Below are positions 42,999 to 54,596 of a stretch of DNA of 64,000 nucleotides, piece after piece. The stretch is from Ryuthela nishihirai (Eukaryota > Arthropoda > Arachnida > Araneae > Heptathelidae), in NCBI GenBank assembly GCA_038380435.1, contig JAWZYU010000034.1, forward strand, positions 42,098,901-42,162,900, read 5' to 3'. Position 1 is the stretch's first letter, and every line of letters begins with the position of its first letter. A model generated the notes under the pieces. The model had not been told where the DNA came from. It saw only the letters and a program-made list of their open reading frames with translations, and searched no databases. The position numbers and the translations under genes are program-made.

Positions 42999-44613
42999 GG
43001 GGCGGGGGTGGCTCAGTCTGTAGCGCGCCAGCCTCGTAATCTGCAGTTCCCGGTTCGAGTCCCAGCTGGGTCAGAGTTGAGACTTATCTCCGCAAAACTC
43101 ACCGTCCTATCCACGGTCAGTAAGGGAGACCGATGGGCTTGGAAAGGACGGGCCGTCTGTCGAATGGGATGTTAAGCTGTTGCCACGTGTGAGGGTTGGG
43201 TTGTTTTACCTCTGAGCGGCACTTTTTGCACACAATGGGCTAAATGGCCAGGTCACATGGACCCCGAAGGCTCAGAGAAGGTTGGGGGAGGGGACACAGT
43301 GGAACAGCTGTTGGGAGACAGATGGTAGCCTCCCGTCAAGGCCATCCAGCGTGTTCTTTAACGTGCACAGGGTATGGCTCTCCCGCATACGGGGCCACGG
43401 CTTAACGTCCCATACGACGGACGGCGGTCTTTCCAAGCACATCGGTGTCCCCTACTGACCGTGGGCAGGGCGAGGAATTTTGCGGAGATAAATCTCAACG
43501 CTAACCCAGCTGGAACTCGAACCTGGAAACTACAGATTACGAGCCTGACGCGCTACCGACTGAGCCACCCCCGCCCCCATGTGTGAGGGAGAACCATACT
43601 CTGTGCACGTTAAAGAACATATTGCATGGCCTTGACGGGAAGCTACTATCTCTCTCCCAACAACTGTTTCACTGGGTCCCAAACCTTCTCTGAGCTTTCT
43701 GAGTCCTTGTTATCTGATGATTTAGCCCATTGTGTGCAAAAAAGTGCCGCTTATAGGTAAAACTACACAACAGCACTTTAAAGAACACACTGGATGGCCT
43801 TGACGGGAAGCTCCCATCTGTCTCCCAACAGCTCTTCCAGTGGGTCCCAACCTTCTCTGAGCCTTCTGAGTCCTTGTGATCTGGCGATTTAGCCCATTGT
43901 GTGCAAAGAAAGTGCCGCTTATAGGTAAAACTACACAACAGCACGTTAAAGAACACACTGGATGGCCTTGACGGGAAGCTCCCATCTGTCTCCCAACAGC
44001 TCTTCCAGTGGGTCCCAACCTTCTCTGAGCCTTCTGAGTCCTTGTGATCTGGCGATTTAGCCCATTTTGTGCAAAAAAGTGCCGCTTATAGGTAAAACTA
44101 CACAACAGCACGTTAAAGAACACACTGGATGGCCTTGACGGGAAGCTCCCATCTGTCTCCCAACAGCTCTTCCAGTGGGTCCCAACCTTCTCTGAGCCTT
44201 CTGAGTCCTTGAGATCTGGCGATTTAGCCCATTGTGTGCAAAAAAAGTGCCGCTTATAGGTTAAAACTACACAACAGCACGTTAAAGAACACACTGGATG
44301 GCCTTGACGGGAAGCTCCCATCTGTCTCCCAACAGCTCTTCCAGTGGGTCCCAACCTTCTCTGAGCCTTCTGAGTCCTTGTGATCTGGCGATTTAGCCCA
44401 TTGTGTGCAAAAAAAGTGCCGATTATAGGTAAAACTACACAACAGCACGTTAAAGAACACACTGGATGGCCTTGACGGGAAGCTACCATCTGTCTCCCAA
44501 CAGCTCTTCCAGTGGGTCCCAACCTTCTCTGAGCCTTCTGAGTCCTTGTGATCTGGCGATTTAGCCCATTGTGTGCAAAAAAAGTGCAGCTTAGTGATAA
44601 AACTACACAACAA
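42999..44613 (+). mobile_element. SINE family A with six tail units, split by another SINE-A (copy 19)
   Basis: Plus-strand copy: head and body 42999-43195, resuming at 43578, then six tail units starting at 43606, 43774, 43942, 44109, 44278 and 44446 (167-169 bp). The units share subfamily changes (GGGAAGCTCCCATC, GCTTATAGG, CTACACAACAGCACG junction). The longest clean tail array in the window. Confidence 0.92.
43196..43577 (-). mobile_element. SINE family A nested inside copy 19
   Basis: Single-unit minus-strand copy inserted in the body of an older SINE-A. GTGTGAGGG is present on both sides (ending at 43195, and at 43581-43589), the target duplication in the host SINE. Confidence 0.92.
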
Positions 44614-44635
44614 TGACACACGAATCTGATTTTTT

Positions 44636-44838
44636 GCTTGTATGGCCGAGTGGTTAGCGCGCCTGGCTACTGATCTAAGGGACCTGGGTTCGAGCCCAGG
44701 GTAAGGCATGGATGTGTGTGTCGTTTTTCTGCTGAGGTCTTTCCATCCTCTCAGACCTTCTACTTTGGCATATAAACTGACAGGATCCTGTCAGACCTCT
44801 GTAACAAGCAGCTGCTTGAGGGGGTATTTATTTATTAT
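44636..44838 (+). mobile_element. SINE family B, single copy
   Basis: One complete unit: head TGGCCGAGTGGTTAGCGCGC, B-box-like GGTTCGAGCCC, body GCTGAGGTCTTTCC and AACTGACAGGATCCTGT, and a TATTTATTTATT end. It follows copy 19 by only about 20 bp. Confidence 0.9.
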
Positions 44839-46038
44839 TTTTATATCACGAAATGTTCATTGCCTTACTTAAGATCATCTTTTCAACGAGCACGGCTTTC
44901 ACTTTCAAAAATTTACCGGCTGACTTTCCCTCCCTCTCTAAAAACCTCCCATTTCCCACCCCTCCCCATTTTACAGTGATGAATGCGACCGAAATGGCGC
45001 CTCCATTTCATTAGAAACGACCGCAAAGGATGGGTTCAAAACTAACGCAAATTGATCACTCGCAAATTTTTATCTACCAGAGTAGAAAAACTGAGTTTCA
45101 AACAAAACGTCCAAAGCAATTTTTTTTTGTTCCTGTTACCTTTAAATAATGTATCAGCTTCCCGATAAAGCCAACAGCTCATATCGCCATTAGAAAGCCA
45201 GGAATGTGTAATGGAAAATGCATGTATTCCAGCAATATCTGCAGGGTAGAAAATAAGCACAGAATTGCGGCAGCTAGAACGCTTGGGATGGGTCTCTTTC
45301 TCTCTCTTGCATCTGTATGTTGAGGGGGGGGGGGAGAACGAAGTGGGGAGGGACTGTTTTTTATTTTTCATAGAGCATGGAAGGTGCATCTGGCAAGCAG
45401 TTTGCATATTGCAGTGTATGTTTGTCCAAAGCCTCGTAATGGGAATTTTCGTGGAAGTTGTGCGAGGCCGATACTTCGTAAAGGCAAACATCCTTTGGCG
45501 ATACGGATGGGTAGGGGTTGGGGGGCGGGGATAACCCCTCCCCTCTGTGTGGGCGCGGCAGCACACAAACACACACGCAGCTCAACTTTGCCAAAGAAGT
45601 AGAGGTATCAGAATAGTTGTTTGTTTACCTGAGGGAGTTGGATCTTGCATCCACAAATATCCAGCTTTAAGAAGTTCGCACTTTTCTGGTAAGAGTGTAC
45701 GGTAATAGTTAAGCCTTCTATATGTGTTTAGGATCTCACCAGGGTATTGGTTAATGCGAGAAAACCTGATTGGAACAGCAAGAAAGTTGCAGAACGTTAG
45801 CAGCATTTGTTAGATGTTATATTTAATTCGAAAAATAACAACTGCAGAACTGATATAACAATTCGTCTCTCTCGTACAGCTTTTTTTTTTATTAAATAAG
45901 TTATTCTTGTGAAAGCCAGGTTGTAGCAAAGATTTTAGTTCAATATGACATCTAACAATTCTGCAAAGGAGCGACTTCCAATAAAACAAAACATAAAGTT
46001 TTAGAAAGGGACTGCAAATCAAAATCTGTTTCCTCTGC
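44839..46038. other. Unassigned unique sequence with G-rich patches
   Basis: Several overlapping open frames on both strands at 45042-45602 reflect a GC-richer segment; none shows a domain I know. G runs at about 45325-45336 and 45509-45530 (GGGTAGGGGTTGGGGGGCGG core) could form a quadruplex. A short CA microsatellite lies near 45564-45578. Confidence 0.45.
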
Positions 46039-46918
46039 GGGGCGGGGGTGGCTCAGTCCGTAGTGCGCCAGACTCGTAATCTGTAGTTCCCAGGTTCGAG
46101 TCCCAGGTGGGTCAGCGTTGAGATTTATCTCCGCAAAATTCCCCGTCCTGCCCACGGTCAGTAGGGGACACCGATGGGCTTGGAAAGGCCGCCGTCCGTC
46201 GGATGGGACGTTAAGCCGTGGCCCCGTGTGCGGGAGAGCCATACCCTGTGCCTTGACGGGAGGCTACCATCTGTCTCCCAACAGCTGTTCCAGTGGGTCC
46301 CCTCCCCCAGCCTTATCTGAGTCTTCGGGATCCTTGTGACCTGGCAATTTAGTCCATGGTGTGCAAAAAAGTGCCGCTCAGAGGTAAAACAACCCAACGT
46401 TAAAGAACACGCTGGATGGCCTTGACGGGAGGCTACCATCTGTCTCCCAACAGCTGTTCCAGTGGGTCCCCTCCCCCAGCCTTATCTGAGTCTTCGGGAT
46501 CCTTGTGAAATGGCAATTTAGCCCATGGTGTGCAAAAAAGTGCCGCTCAGAGGTAAAACAACCCAACGTTAAAGAACACGCTGGATGGCCTTGACGGGAG
46601 GCTACCATCTGTCTCCCAACAGCTGTTCCAGTGGGTCCCCTCCCCCAGCCTTATCTGAGTCTTCGGGATCCTTGTGAAATGGCAATTTAGCCCATGGTGT
46701 GCAAAAAAGTGCCGCTCAGAGGTAAAACAACCCAACGTTAAAGAACACGCTGGATGGCCTTGACGGGAGGCTACCATCTGTCTCCCAACAGCTGTTCCAG
46801 TGGGTCCCCTCCCCCAAACCTTCTCCGAGCAATCGGGGTCCATGTGACCTGGCCATTTAACCCATGGTGTGCAAAAAAGTGCCGCTCAGAGGTAAAACAA
46901 CCCAACCCAACCCAAATT
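46039..46918 (+). mobile_element. SINE family A, four tail units (copy 20)
   Basis: Plus-strand copy. The first unit lost its CACGTTAAAGAACACGCTGG start at the body junction (about 46250); units 2-4 start near 46397, 46566 and 46735. Units 1-3 share CCAGCCTTATCTGAGTCTTC. Ends in (AACCC)3 near 46900-46918. Confidence 0.92.
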
Positions 46919-47144
46919 ATCAGATTGCACACCCCAAAAGATATTTCATTTCTCTTATTCAATCCCTGTATTCCATTCGCTTTTCGCTTTTCAGAACTGA
47001 ATCCCCGAACACTTGCTTATCTTCCAAACTATCAAACGAAGCGATTGAACTTTGCCCTGACCCGAAGAATGTCCCTGGTGATTCTTGCAGAAGAAACTGT
47101 TAAGAAACTAAGTAAAAAAGTTCTAAAGAATACCAGGTAGTGTA
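46919..47144. other. Unassigned unique sequence
   Basis: Contains a pyrimidine tract and AG (TTTTCGCTTTTCAG ending 46994) that could be a splice acceptor, and an open frame after it (LNPRTLAYLPNYQTKRLNF...). No homology recognised. Confidence 0.25.
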
Positions 47145-47315
47145 ATGGACTTATCACTGTCTGGGTACTCATCAACAATCGCAGGAGAAGTGTTCAACAT
47201 CCTGGATGCATTCCAAGCCTGCTTCATGGCCGGTTTCCGTCAGAATGTTCTGGCTGACTCCGAAATCTCGGTTCCCCTGGTGGTTGTTGCGCTACCTCCT
47301 GGTGTGACTGTCTGA
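47145..47315 (+). CDS. Small open frame of unknown nature, 56 codons
   Basis: ATG at 47145 to TGA at 47313-47315. The product begins MDLSLSGYSSTIAGEVFNIL and ends SVPLVVVALPPGVTV. It is the only stretch of non-repeat sequence in the window with balanced base composition and varied amino acids for its whole length, and it is open upstream only to 47124. I recognise no domain. It may be an exon piece, part of an unrecognised transposon, or chance. Confidence 0.2.
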   Translation: MDLSLSGYSSTIAGEVFNILDAFQACFMAGFRQNVLADSEISVPLVVVALPPGVTV

Positions 47316-47408
47316 CATACATTCTATGAAAATGGTGGGGCTTGTGTCGCGCATTCTTACACATGTCGCTAGCAAAAAAAAATCGGAGTCCTCAATTTTT
47401 TATTTTGC

Positions 47409-48312
47409 TTGGGTTTTACCTTTGAGCGTCAATTTTTTGCACTCAATGGGCTAAATGGCAAAGTCACAAGGACCCCGAAGGCTCAGAGAAGGTTGGGGGA
47501 GGGGACCCATTGGAACAGCTGTTGGGAGACAGATGGTAGCCTCCCGTCAAGGCCATCCAGCGTGTTCTTTAACGCTGGGTTGTTTTACCTCTGAGCGGCA
47601 CTTTTTTGCACATCATGGGCTAAATGGCCAGGTCACATGGACCCCGAAGGCTCTGAGAAGGTTTGGGGGAGGGGACCCACTGGAACAGCTTTTGGGAGAT
47701 AGATGGTAGCCTCCCGTCAAGGCCATCCAGAGTGTTCTTTAACGTTGGGATGTTTTACCTCTGATGGCCAGGTCACAAGGATCCCGAAGGCTCAGAGAAG
47801 GTTGGGGGAGGGGACCCACTGGAACAGCTTTTGGGAGATAGATGGTAGCTTCCCGTCAAGACCATGCAGCGTGTTCTTTAACATTGGGTTGTTTTACCTC
47901 TGATGGCCAGGTCACAAGGATCCCGAAGGCTCAGGGAAGGTTGGGGGAGGGGACCCACTGGAACAGCTGTTGGGAGACAGATGGTAGCCTCCCGTCAAGG
48001 CCATCCAGAGTGGTCTTTAACGTTGGGTTGTTTTACCTCTGAGCGGCACTTTTTTGCACATCATGGGCTAAATGGCCAGGTCACATGGACCCCGAAGGCT
48101 CAGAGAAGGTTGGGGAGGGAACCCACTGGAACAGCTGTTAGGAGACAGATGGTAGCCTCCCGTCAAGGCCACACAGCGTGTTCTTTAACACATACAGGGT
48201 ATGGCTCTCCCGCACACGGGCCACGGCTTAACGTCCCATCCGACGGACTGCGGTCTTTCCAAGCCCATCGGTGTCCCCCTACTGACCGTGGGCATGGCGA
48301 GGAATTTTGCGG
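47409..48312 (-). mobile_element. SINE family A, five tail units, no head (copy 21)
   Basis: Minus-strand, 5'-truncated within the body at 48312 (GCGG then unique sequence). Five tail units: about 47409-47574, 47575-47742, 47743-47884, 47885-48022 and 48023-48190. The third and fourth share the same deletion of about 30 bp (CCTCTGA joined to TGGCCAGG), so one was copied from the other. Confidence 0.92.
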
Positions 48313-48639
48313 ATGGAAGAAATATAGATTTGATTGTGCATTTAAATTATCTTCAGTCTCATTTTTTCGCAAATAGCTTATTCAAGCAATTGCTGATATC
48401 TCCAATCTAAATTGCAATAACCATAATATGCGTCTAGACTTCATAAAGGAGATGCTGACTCAACAGTGGGAATAAAATGAATGATGATCACGATGATGAT
48501 TGTCGTCATTATCAACAAAAGAATAATATGAAGACCTAGTTTGGTAGCCATAAATATGCCAATGCTATCGTAGTTATAAACAAACAGAATTAATGAAATA
48601 CTTCCAAAACCAAGCAACAGAAATATTGCCCACAGACGG
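48313..48639. other. Unassigned AT-rich sequence
   Basis: A GATGATG patch near 48480-48500; otherwise nothing recognised. Confidence 0.5.
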
Positions 48640-49697
48640 CGATGGGTTGACTCAATCGGTAGCGCTCCAGGCTCGTAATCTGTAGTTCCCAGGTTCGAGT
48701 CCCAGCTGGGTCAGCGTTGAGATTTATCTCCGCAAAATTCCCCGCCCTGCCCACGGTCAGTAGGGTACACCGTTGGACTTGGAAAGGCCTCCGTCCGTCG
48801 GATGGGACATTAAGCAGTGGCCCCGTGTGCGGGAGAGCCATACCCTATGCATGTTAAAGAACACGCTGGATGGCCTTGACGGGAGGCTATCATCTGTCTC
48901 CCAACAGCTGTTCCAGTGGATCCCGTCCCCCAACCTTCTCTGAGCCTTCGGAGTCCTTGTGACCTGGCCATTTAGCCCATGGTTTTCCAAAATGTGCCGC
49001 TCAGAGGTAAAACAACCCAACGTTAAAGAACACGCTGGATGGCCTTGGCGGGAGGTTACCATCTGTCTCCCAACAGCTGTTCCAGTGGGTTCCCTCTCCC
49101 AACCTTCTCTGAGACTTCGGAGACTTTGCGACCTGGCCATTTAGCCGATGGTGTGCAAAAAAGTGCCGCTCAGAGGTTAAACAACCCAGCGTTAAAGAAC
49201 ACGCTGGATGGCCTTGACGGGAGGCTATCATCTGTCTCCCAAAAGCTGTTCCAGTGGGTCCCATCCCCCAACCTTCTCTGAGCCTTCGAGATCCTTGTGA
49301 CCTGACCATTTAGCCCATGGTGTGCAAAAAAGTACCGTTCAGAGGTAAAGCAACCCAACGTTAAAGAACACGCTGGATGGCCTTGATGGCAGGCTACCAT
49401 CTGTCTCCTACACAACTGTGCCAGTGGGTCTCTTCCCCCAACCTTCTCTGAGCCTTCGCGGTCCATGTGACCTGGCCATTTTGTCCATTCTCTGCAAAAA
49501 AGTGCCGCTCTGAGGTAAAACAACCCAACGTTAAAGAACACGCTGGATGGCCTTGACGGGAGGCTACCATCTGTCTCCCAACAGCTGTTCCAGTGGGTCC
49601 CCTCTCCCAACCTTCTCTGAGCCTTCGGGGTTCTTGTGACCTGGCCATTTATCCCATGGTTTTCTAAAATGTGCCGCTCAGAGGTAAAACAACCCAA
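48640..49697 (+). mobile_element. SINE family A, five tail units (copy 22)
   Basis: Plus-strand copy with altered head start (GATGGGTTGACTCAATCGG) and five tail units beginning near 48850, 49019, 49191, 49359 and 49529. The first and last units share the rare TGGTTTTC(C/T)AAAATGTG variant in place of TGGTGTGCAAAAAAGTG. Possible aged duplication: ACAGACGGCG before, ACAGACATCG after. Confidence 0.92.
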
Positions 49698-50422
49698 CAG
49701 ACATCGGTCCCTCGAACTTGGGAAAGAGGGGGATGTATAATTTCAAACACTTCTAACCCCAAAATCAAAAACACATCTTTTAAAACGTTCAAGAATTTTT
49801 CTGATCTACTCCCACGAAAAACTAAAAAATTAAACTTCTAAACAACTTCCGATTTTTTTCCCCAAACTAGCCACTGTAACAAGCTTTATCTAATTAGGGA
49901 TTTTTCTGGAGCATTTCCTGGAACAAGACTGGCGAAACAAATTAAGTCGATTAATACCTAGCAGTTCTACCTAACGTCGTAATTTGAAACACGCACGGAT
50001 TCACTTTAAACGATATATCCGCGAGTTAAATTAAGGCAAAAGATCCTTTTCCTTCCTCACTCTGAATTAATTGGCGATTCTTTCATCTTCTGTAGCCAAA
50101 ACAACAAAAAGCATCCGAGATATCTAAAAAAGAAAAAAAAAATCCGAATCTTAAACTGGCGTTGCCTATTAATGTGCGAGATTGCGTGGAGAGTTGGCTA
50201 GTTGCCAAATTACCTTTCATACAGCGAAGTGGACCAAAAAAAAAAACTTGTCAGAAAATTGGAATATCGTTTATAATTAGGGGGAAAAAAACACCCCACA
50301 AAATTTATATTAACCCTTTGAATCGTAAATTAATTTGACTAATCTGTGTTTTTTTATTTCAAGTTATAGGTTTTATTTATGGATCATGTCCATATTTAAT
50401 ATGTCATGGATTTTATTGAATT
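49698..50422. other. Unassigned AT-rich sequence
   Basis: A-run-rich, no gene or tandem repeat recognised. Confidence 0.5.
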
Positions 50423-50808
50423 TGGGTTGGGTTGTTTTACCTCTGAGCGGCACTTTTTTGCACACCATGGGCTAAATTGCCAGGTCACAAGGACCCGAAG
50501 GCTCAGAGAAGGTTGGGGGAGGGGACCCACTGGAATAGCTGTTGGGAGACAGATGGTAGCCTCCCGTCAAGGCCATCCAGCGTGTTCTTTAACGTGCACA
50601 GGGTATGGCTCTCCCGCACACGGGGACACGGCTTAGCGTCCCATCCGACGGACGGCGGCCTTTCCAAGCCCATCGGTGTCCCCTACTGACCGTGGGCAGG
50701 GCGGGAAATTTTGCGGAGATAAATCTCAACGCTAACCCAGCTGGGACTCGAACCTGGGAACTACAGATAACGAGTCTGGCGCGCTTCCGACTGAGCCACC
50801 CCCGCCCC
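50423..50808 (-). mobile_element. SINE family A, one tail unit (copy 23)
   Basis: Minus-strand single-unit copy with complete head, directly followed by the middle of a tail unit of the next copy (CTCCCGTCAAGGCC). Confidence 0.92.
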
Positions 50809-51553
50809 TCCCGTCAAGGCCATCCAGCGTGTTCTTTAACGTTGGGTTGTTCTACCTCTGAGCGGCAATTTTTTTCACAACATGGGCTAAGTAGCCAGGT
50901 CACATAGACCCCGAAGGCTCAGAGAAAGTTGGGGGAAGGGACCCACTGGAATAGCTGTAGGGAGACAGATGGTAGCCTCCCGTCAAGACCATCCAGCGTG
51001 TTCCTTAACGTTGGGTTGTTTTACCTCTGAGCGGCACTTTTTTGCACACCATGGGCTAAATGGCCAGGTCACAAGTACCCCGAAGCCTCAGAGAAGGTTG
51101 TGGAAACACTGGAACAGCTGTTGGGAGACACATGGTAGCCTCCCGTCAAGGCCATCCAGCGTGTTCTTTAACATTGGGTTGCTTTACCTCTGAACGGCAC
51201 TTTTTTGCACACCATGGGCTAAATGGCCAGGTCACATGGACCCCCGAAGGCTCAGAGAAAGTTGGGGTGGGGGACCCACTGGAACTGCTTTTGGGAGACA
51301 GATGGTAGCCTCCCGTCAACGCTATTCAGCGTGTTCTTTAACGTGCACAGGGTATGGCCCTCCCACACACGGAACCACGACGTAAATCCCATGCAACGGA
51401 CGGCGGCCTTTCCAAGTCCATCGGTGTCCCCTACTGACCGTGGGAAGGGCAGGTAATTTTTCGGAGATAAATCTCAACGCTGACCCAGCTGGGACTCGAA
51501 CTGGGAACTGCAGATTACGAGCCTGGCGCGCTACCGACTGAGCCCCCCCCCCT
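50809..51553 (-). mobile_element. SINE family A, partial plus three tail units (copy 24)
   Basis: Minus-strand copy: partial tail (50809-50838), units starting near 50839, 51011 and 51173 (the second shortened), then a diverged body and head whose G run is a C9 tract at about 51543-51552. Confidence 0.88.
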
Positions 51554-51555
51554 AC

Positions 51556-51741
51556 ACGGAACCGTAGCTTAACTCCTATTCGACGGACGGCGGTCTTTTC
51601 AAGCTCGTTGGTGTCTTCTATTGACCGTTGGAGGTAGGGATTTATGTGGAGATAAATTTCAACGCTGGCCCATCTGGAACTCGAACTTGGGAACTACAGA
51701 TTACGAGGCTGATGCTCTACCGACTGAATCACCGCTGCGCT
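51556..51741 (-). mobile_element. SINE family A body and head, old (copy 25)
   Basis: Strongly diverged minus-strand body and head adjoining copy 24 with no unique sequence between; tail absent. Confidence 0.75.
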
Positions 51742-52090
51742 ATTAAATCATCGACTTTTGTACAACAGAAAAACTCTATGTATTTACTGTTGATTGATTA
51801 TTTTATAGAATAACGTGTTACGGAGACAGAAATCAGATTACCTGGGATCCGTGACAGAACAAAATAAATTAGGTTGTCTGAAAGAAGAACATGATAGTAA
51901 AATAGAAATCAGATTATCTGGAAAAACGATAGGCTATTCAGATACAGATCTGGTTTCATAGAAGGAGATTCCATCGAGAGAGAAATGAGGTTATCCCATG
52001 GAAAAAACCTTACTGGCATAGAATGTGAGTGAATATAAGGGCTCAATCAAATCTTTTTAAATCTCGATTTTCTGACATATGTGTTCAGTT
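51742..52090. other. Unassigned sequence with a foldback fragment
   Basis: Several AGAAATCAGATTA/CTGG-like pieces recur loosely (51835-51960). ATCAAATCTTTTTAAATCTC near 52046-52065 matches the arm of the foldback element at 14309-14775. Confidence 0.45.
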
Positions 52091-53625
52091 CGGTTGGTTG
52101 TTTTACCTCTGAGCGGCACTTTTTTGCACATCATGGGTTAAAATGACCAGGTCACACGGACCCCGAAGGCTCAGAGAAGGTTGGGGACCCACTGGAACAG
52201 CTGTTGGGAGACAGATGGTAGTCTCCCGTCAAGGCCATCCAGCGTGTTCTTTAACGTTGGGTTGTTTTACCTCTGAGTGGCACGTTTTTGCACACCATGG
52301 GCTAAAATGGAAAGGTCACATGTACCCCGAAGGCTCAGAGAAGGTTGGGGATCCACTGGAACAGAGGTTGGGAGACAGATAGTAGCCTCCCGTCAAGGTC
52401 ATCCAGCGTGTTCTTTAACGTTGGGTTGTTTTACCTCTGAGTGGCACTTTTTTGCACACCATGGGCTAAAATGGCCAGGTCACATGGACCCCGAAGGCTC
52501 AGAGAAGGTGTTGGGGGAGGGGACCCATTGGAACAGCTGTTGGGAGACAGATGGTAGCCTCCCGTCAAGGTCATCCAGTGTGTTCTTTAACGTTGGGTTG
52601 TTTTACCTCTGAGCGGCACTTTTTTGTATACCATGGGCTAAATGGCCAGGTCACATGGACCCCGAAGGCTCAGAGAAGGTTGGGGGAGAGGACCCACTGG
52701 AACAGCTGTTGGGAGACAGATGGTAGCCTTCCGTCAAGGTCATCCAGCGTGTTCTTTAACGTTGGGTTGTTTTACCTCTGAGTGGCACTTTTTTGCACAC
52801 CATGGGCTAAATGGCCAGGTCATATGGACCCCGAAGGCTCAGAGAAGGTTGGTGACCCACTGGAACAGCTGTTGGGAGACAGATGGTAGCCTCCCGTCAA
52901 GGCCATCCAGGGTGTTCTTTAACGTTGGGTTGTTTTCCCTCTGAGCGGCACTTTTTTGCACACCATGGGCTAATTGGCCAGGTCACAAGGACCCGAAGGC
53001 TCAGATAAAGTTGGAGGAGGGGACCCACTAGAACAGATGTTGGGAGACAGATGGAGCCTCCCGTCAAGGCCATCCAGCGTGCTCTTTAACGTAAACAGGG
53101 TATGGCTCTCCCGCACACGATTAATTTGGAAAGCCGCCGTCCGTCTGATGGGACTTTAAGCCGTGGTCCGTGTGCGGGAGAGCCACACCCTGTGCACGTT
53201 AAAGAACACGCTGGATGGCCTTGACGGGAGGCTACTATCTGTCTCCCAACAGCTGTTCCAGTGGGTCTCCAACCTTCTCTGAGCCTTCGGGGTCCATATG
53301 ACTTGGCCATTTTAGCCCATGGTGTGCAAAAAAGTGCCACTCAGAGGTAAAACAACCCAACGTTAAAGAACACGCTGGATGGCCTTGACTGGAGGCTACC
53401 ATCTGTCTCCCAATAGCTGTTCCAGTGGGTCCCCAACCATCTCTGAGCCTTCGGGGTCCATGTGACCTGGCCATTTTAGCCCATGGTGTGCAAAAAAGTG
53501 CCACTCAGAGGTAAAACAACCCAACGTTAAAGAACACGCTGGATAGCCTTGACGGGAGGCTACCATCTGTCTTCCAACAGCTGTTCCAGTGGGACCCCAA
53601 CCTTCTCTGAGTCTTCGGGGTTAAG
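52091..53625. mobile_element. SINE family A inverted composite: six minus units, three plus units (copy 26)
   Basis: Minus-strand tail array of six units (starts near 52091, 52257, 52424, 52591, 52761 and 52926) with only the end of a body (to 53119), then a plus-strand body end (53120-53196) and three plus tail units (53196-53625). No tRNA head remains on either side. Units near the outer ends lack the GGGAGG before ACCCACTGG. Arms could pair over several hundred bases. Confidence 0.88.
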
Positions 53626-54582
53626 TGCAACCGACTTCCATACATATACTATGGTAGGTGGTCTTATTATTCTGATACGACTGTGTATATCCCAACGCTA
53701 ACTTTCTACCACATAGATAAAAAAAAGATATATTTATTTACTTATTCATTACTTCACGGTCTGTTACCAGAACCGAATAAAGCAACCTTCCAGAGAAAGT
53801 AACAGTCTTGCCCCACGCACTATCCTTTCATTTTCCACCCAACATGATTGATTGAAAAGGTGAAAGTTTTTTTCTTATCTTTTGGACCACGCCCACGCGT
53901 TCATCTGGACGAAGCCTACATCACATGGTGGACATAAAGAGGTGTTTAGAGACACCAATTCTTTCGATGGAAACAGAAAAAAACTTCTGCAGCCTGTTCA
54001 TTTGTGTCAGGAAAAGAAGTGACTGATAGCGTCAGTGCGATATAACTGGACAAGATTGTGAGAAGGGTATTGTCACTTCGATCTTCTTCGAAGTCATGAT
54101 ACTCGGAAAAGAAATAATAATAAAAAAAGAAACCCACGGAAACTAGAGAGAGAATATTCTGCAGGCTCTTCTCCAAACGTCCGATTCGTACAGAGCTTCA
54201 ACGCTGTTCAGACTCGCATCTTCGCTGTAGAGACAGTATGGTCTGCAAATCTGGGTCAGCCAAGCAATCAATCACACCAAGGCTGTCACTTTGGACAAAC
54301 AGGGGAGTCGTGCACGACCGAAGAAGCTCTTTCGCCAAAAGCAGACCAACAAGTTTCACGAGAAGGGAGCTTTTGATTGGTTGAGACAACTGTGGTTATT
54401 CAACATATGAGAGATCATTTCAGGAGTTCTTGCAAGTCAGAACATAGAAGCGAAATTTTTCGATTATGTGGCATGATACAAAATGCATTTCTGCGACCAA
54501 ACGCATTACTAGTTCGTTTATTTTTCAAGATCTGTAATTTTGTGGATTTAATTGTAACATAAAATATAATTATTGTCATTAA
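53626..54582. other. Unassigned unique sequence
   Basis: Minus frames at 53946-54176 (hydrophobic aromatic run) and 54198-54389 show no recognised domain. No tandem repeat. Confidence 0.4.
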
Positions 54583-54596
54583 TACGACATGGATGT

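Noticed and set aside
45042..45602. Host gene suggested by several overlapping frames
   Set aside because: Frames on both strands overlap in a GC-richer patch, none carries a recognisable domain, and composition alone explains openness.
46890..46918. Telomeric repeat
   Set aside because: (AACCC)n is only two or three units, always at the SINE end, and differs from the arthropod TTAGG type.
53946..54389. Secreted or membrane peptide frames
   Set aside because: Short, unsupported by splice or promoter signals, and without any family resemblance I can name.
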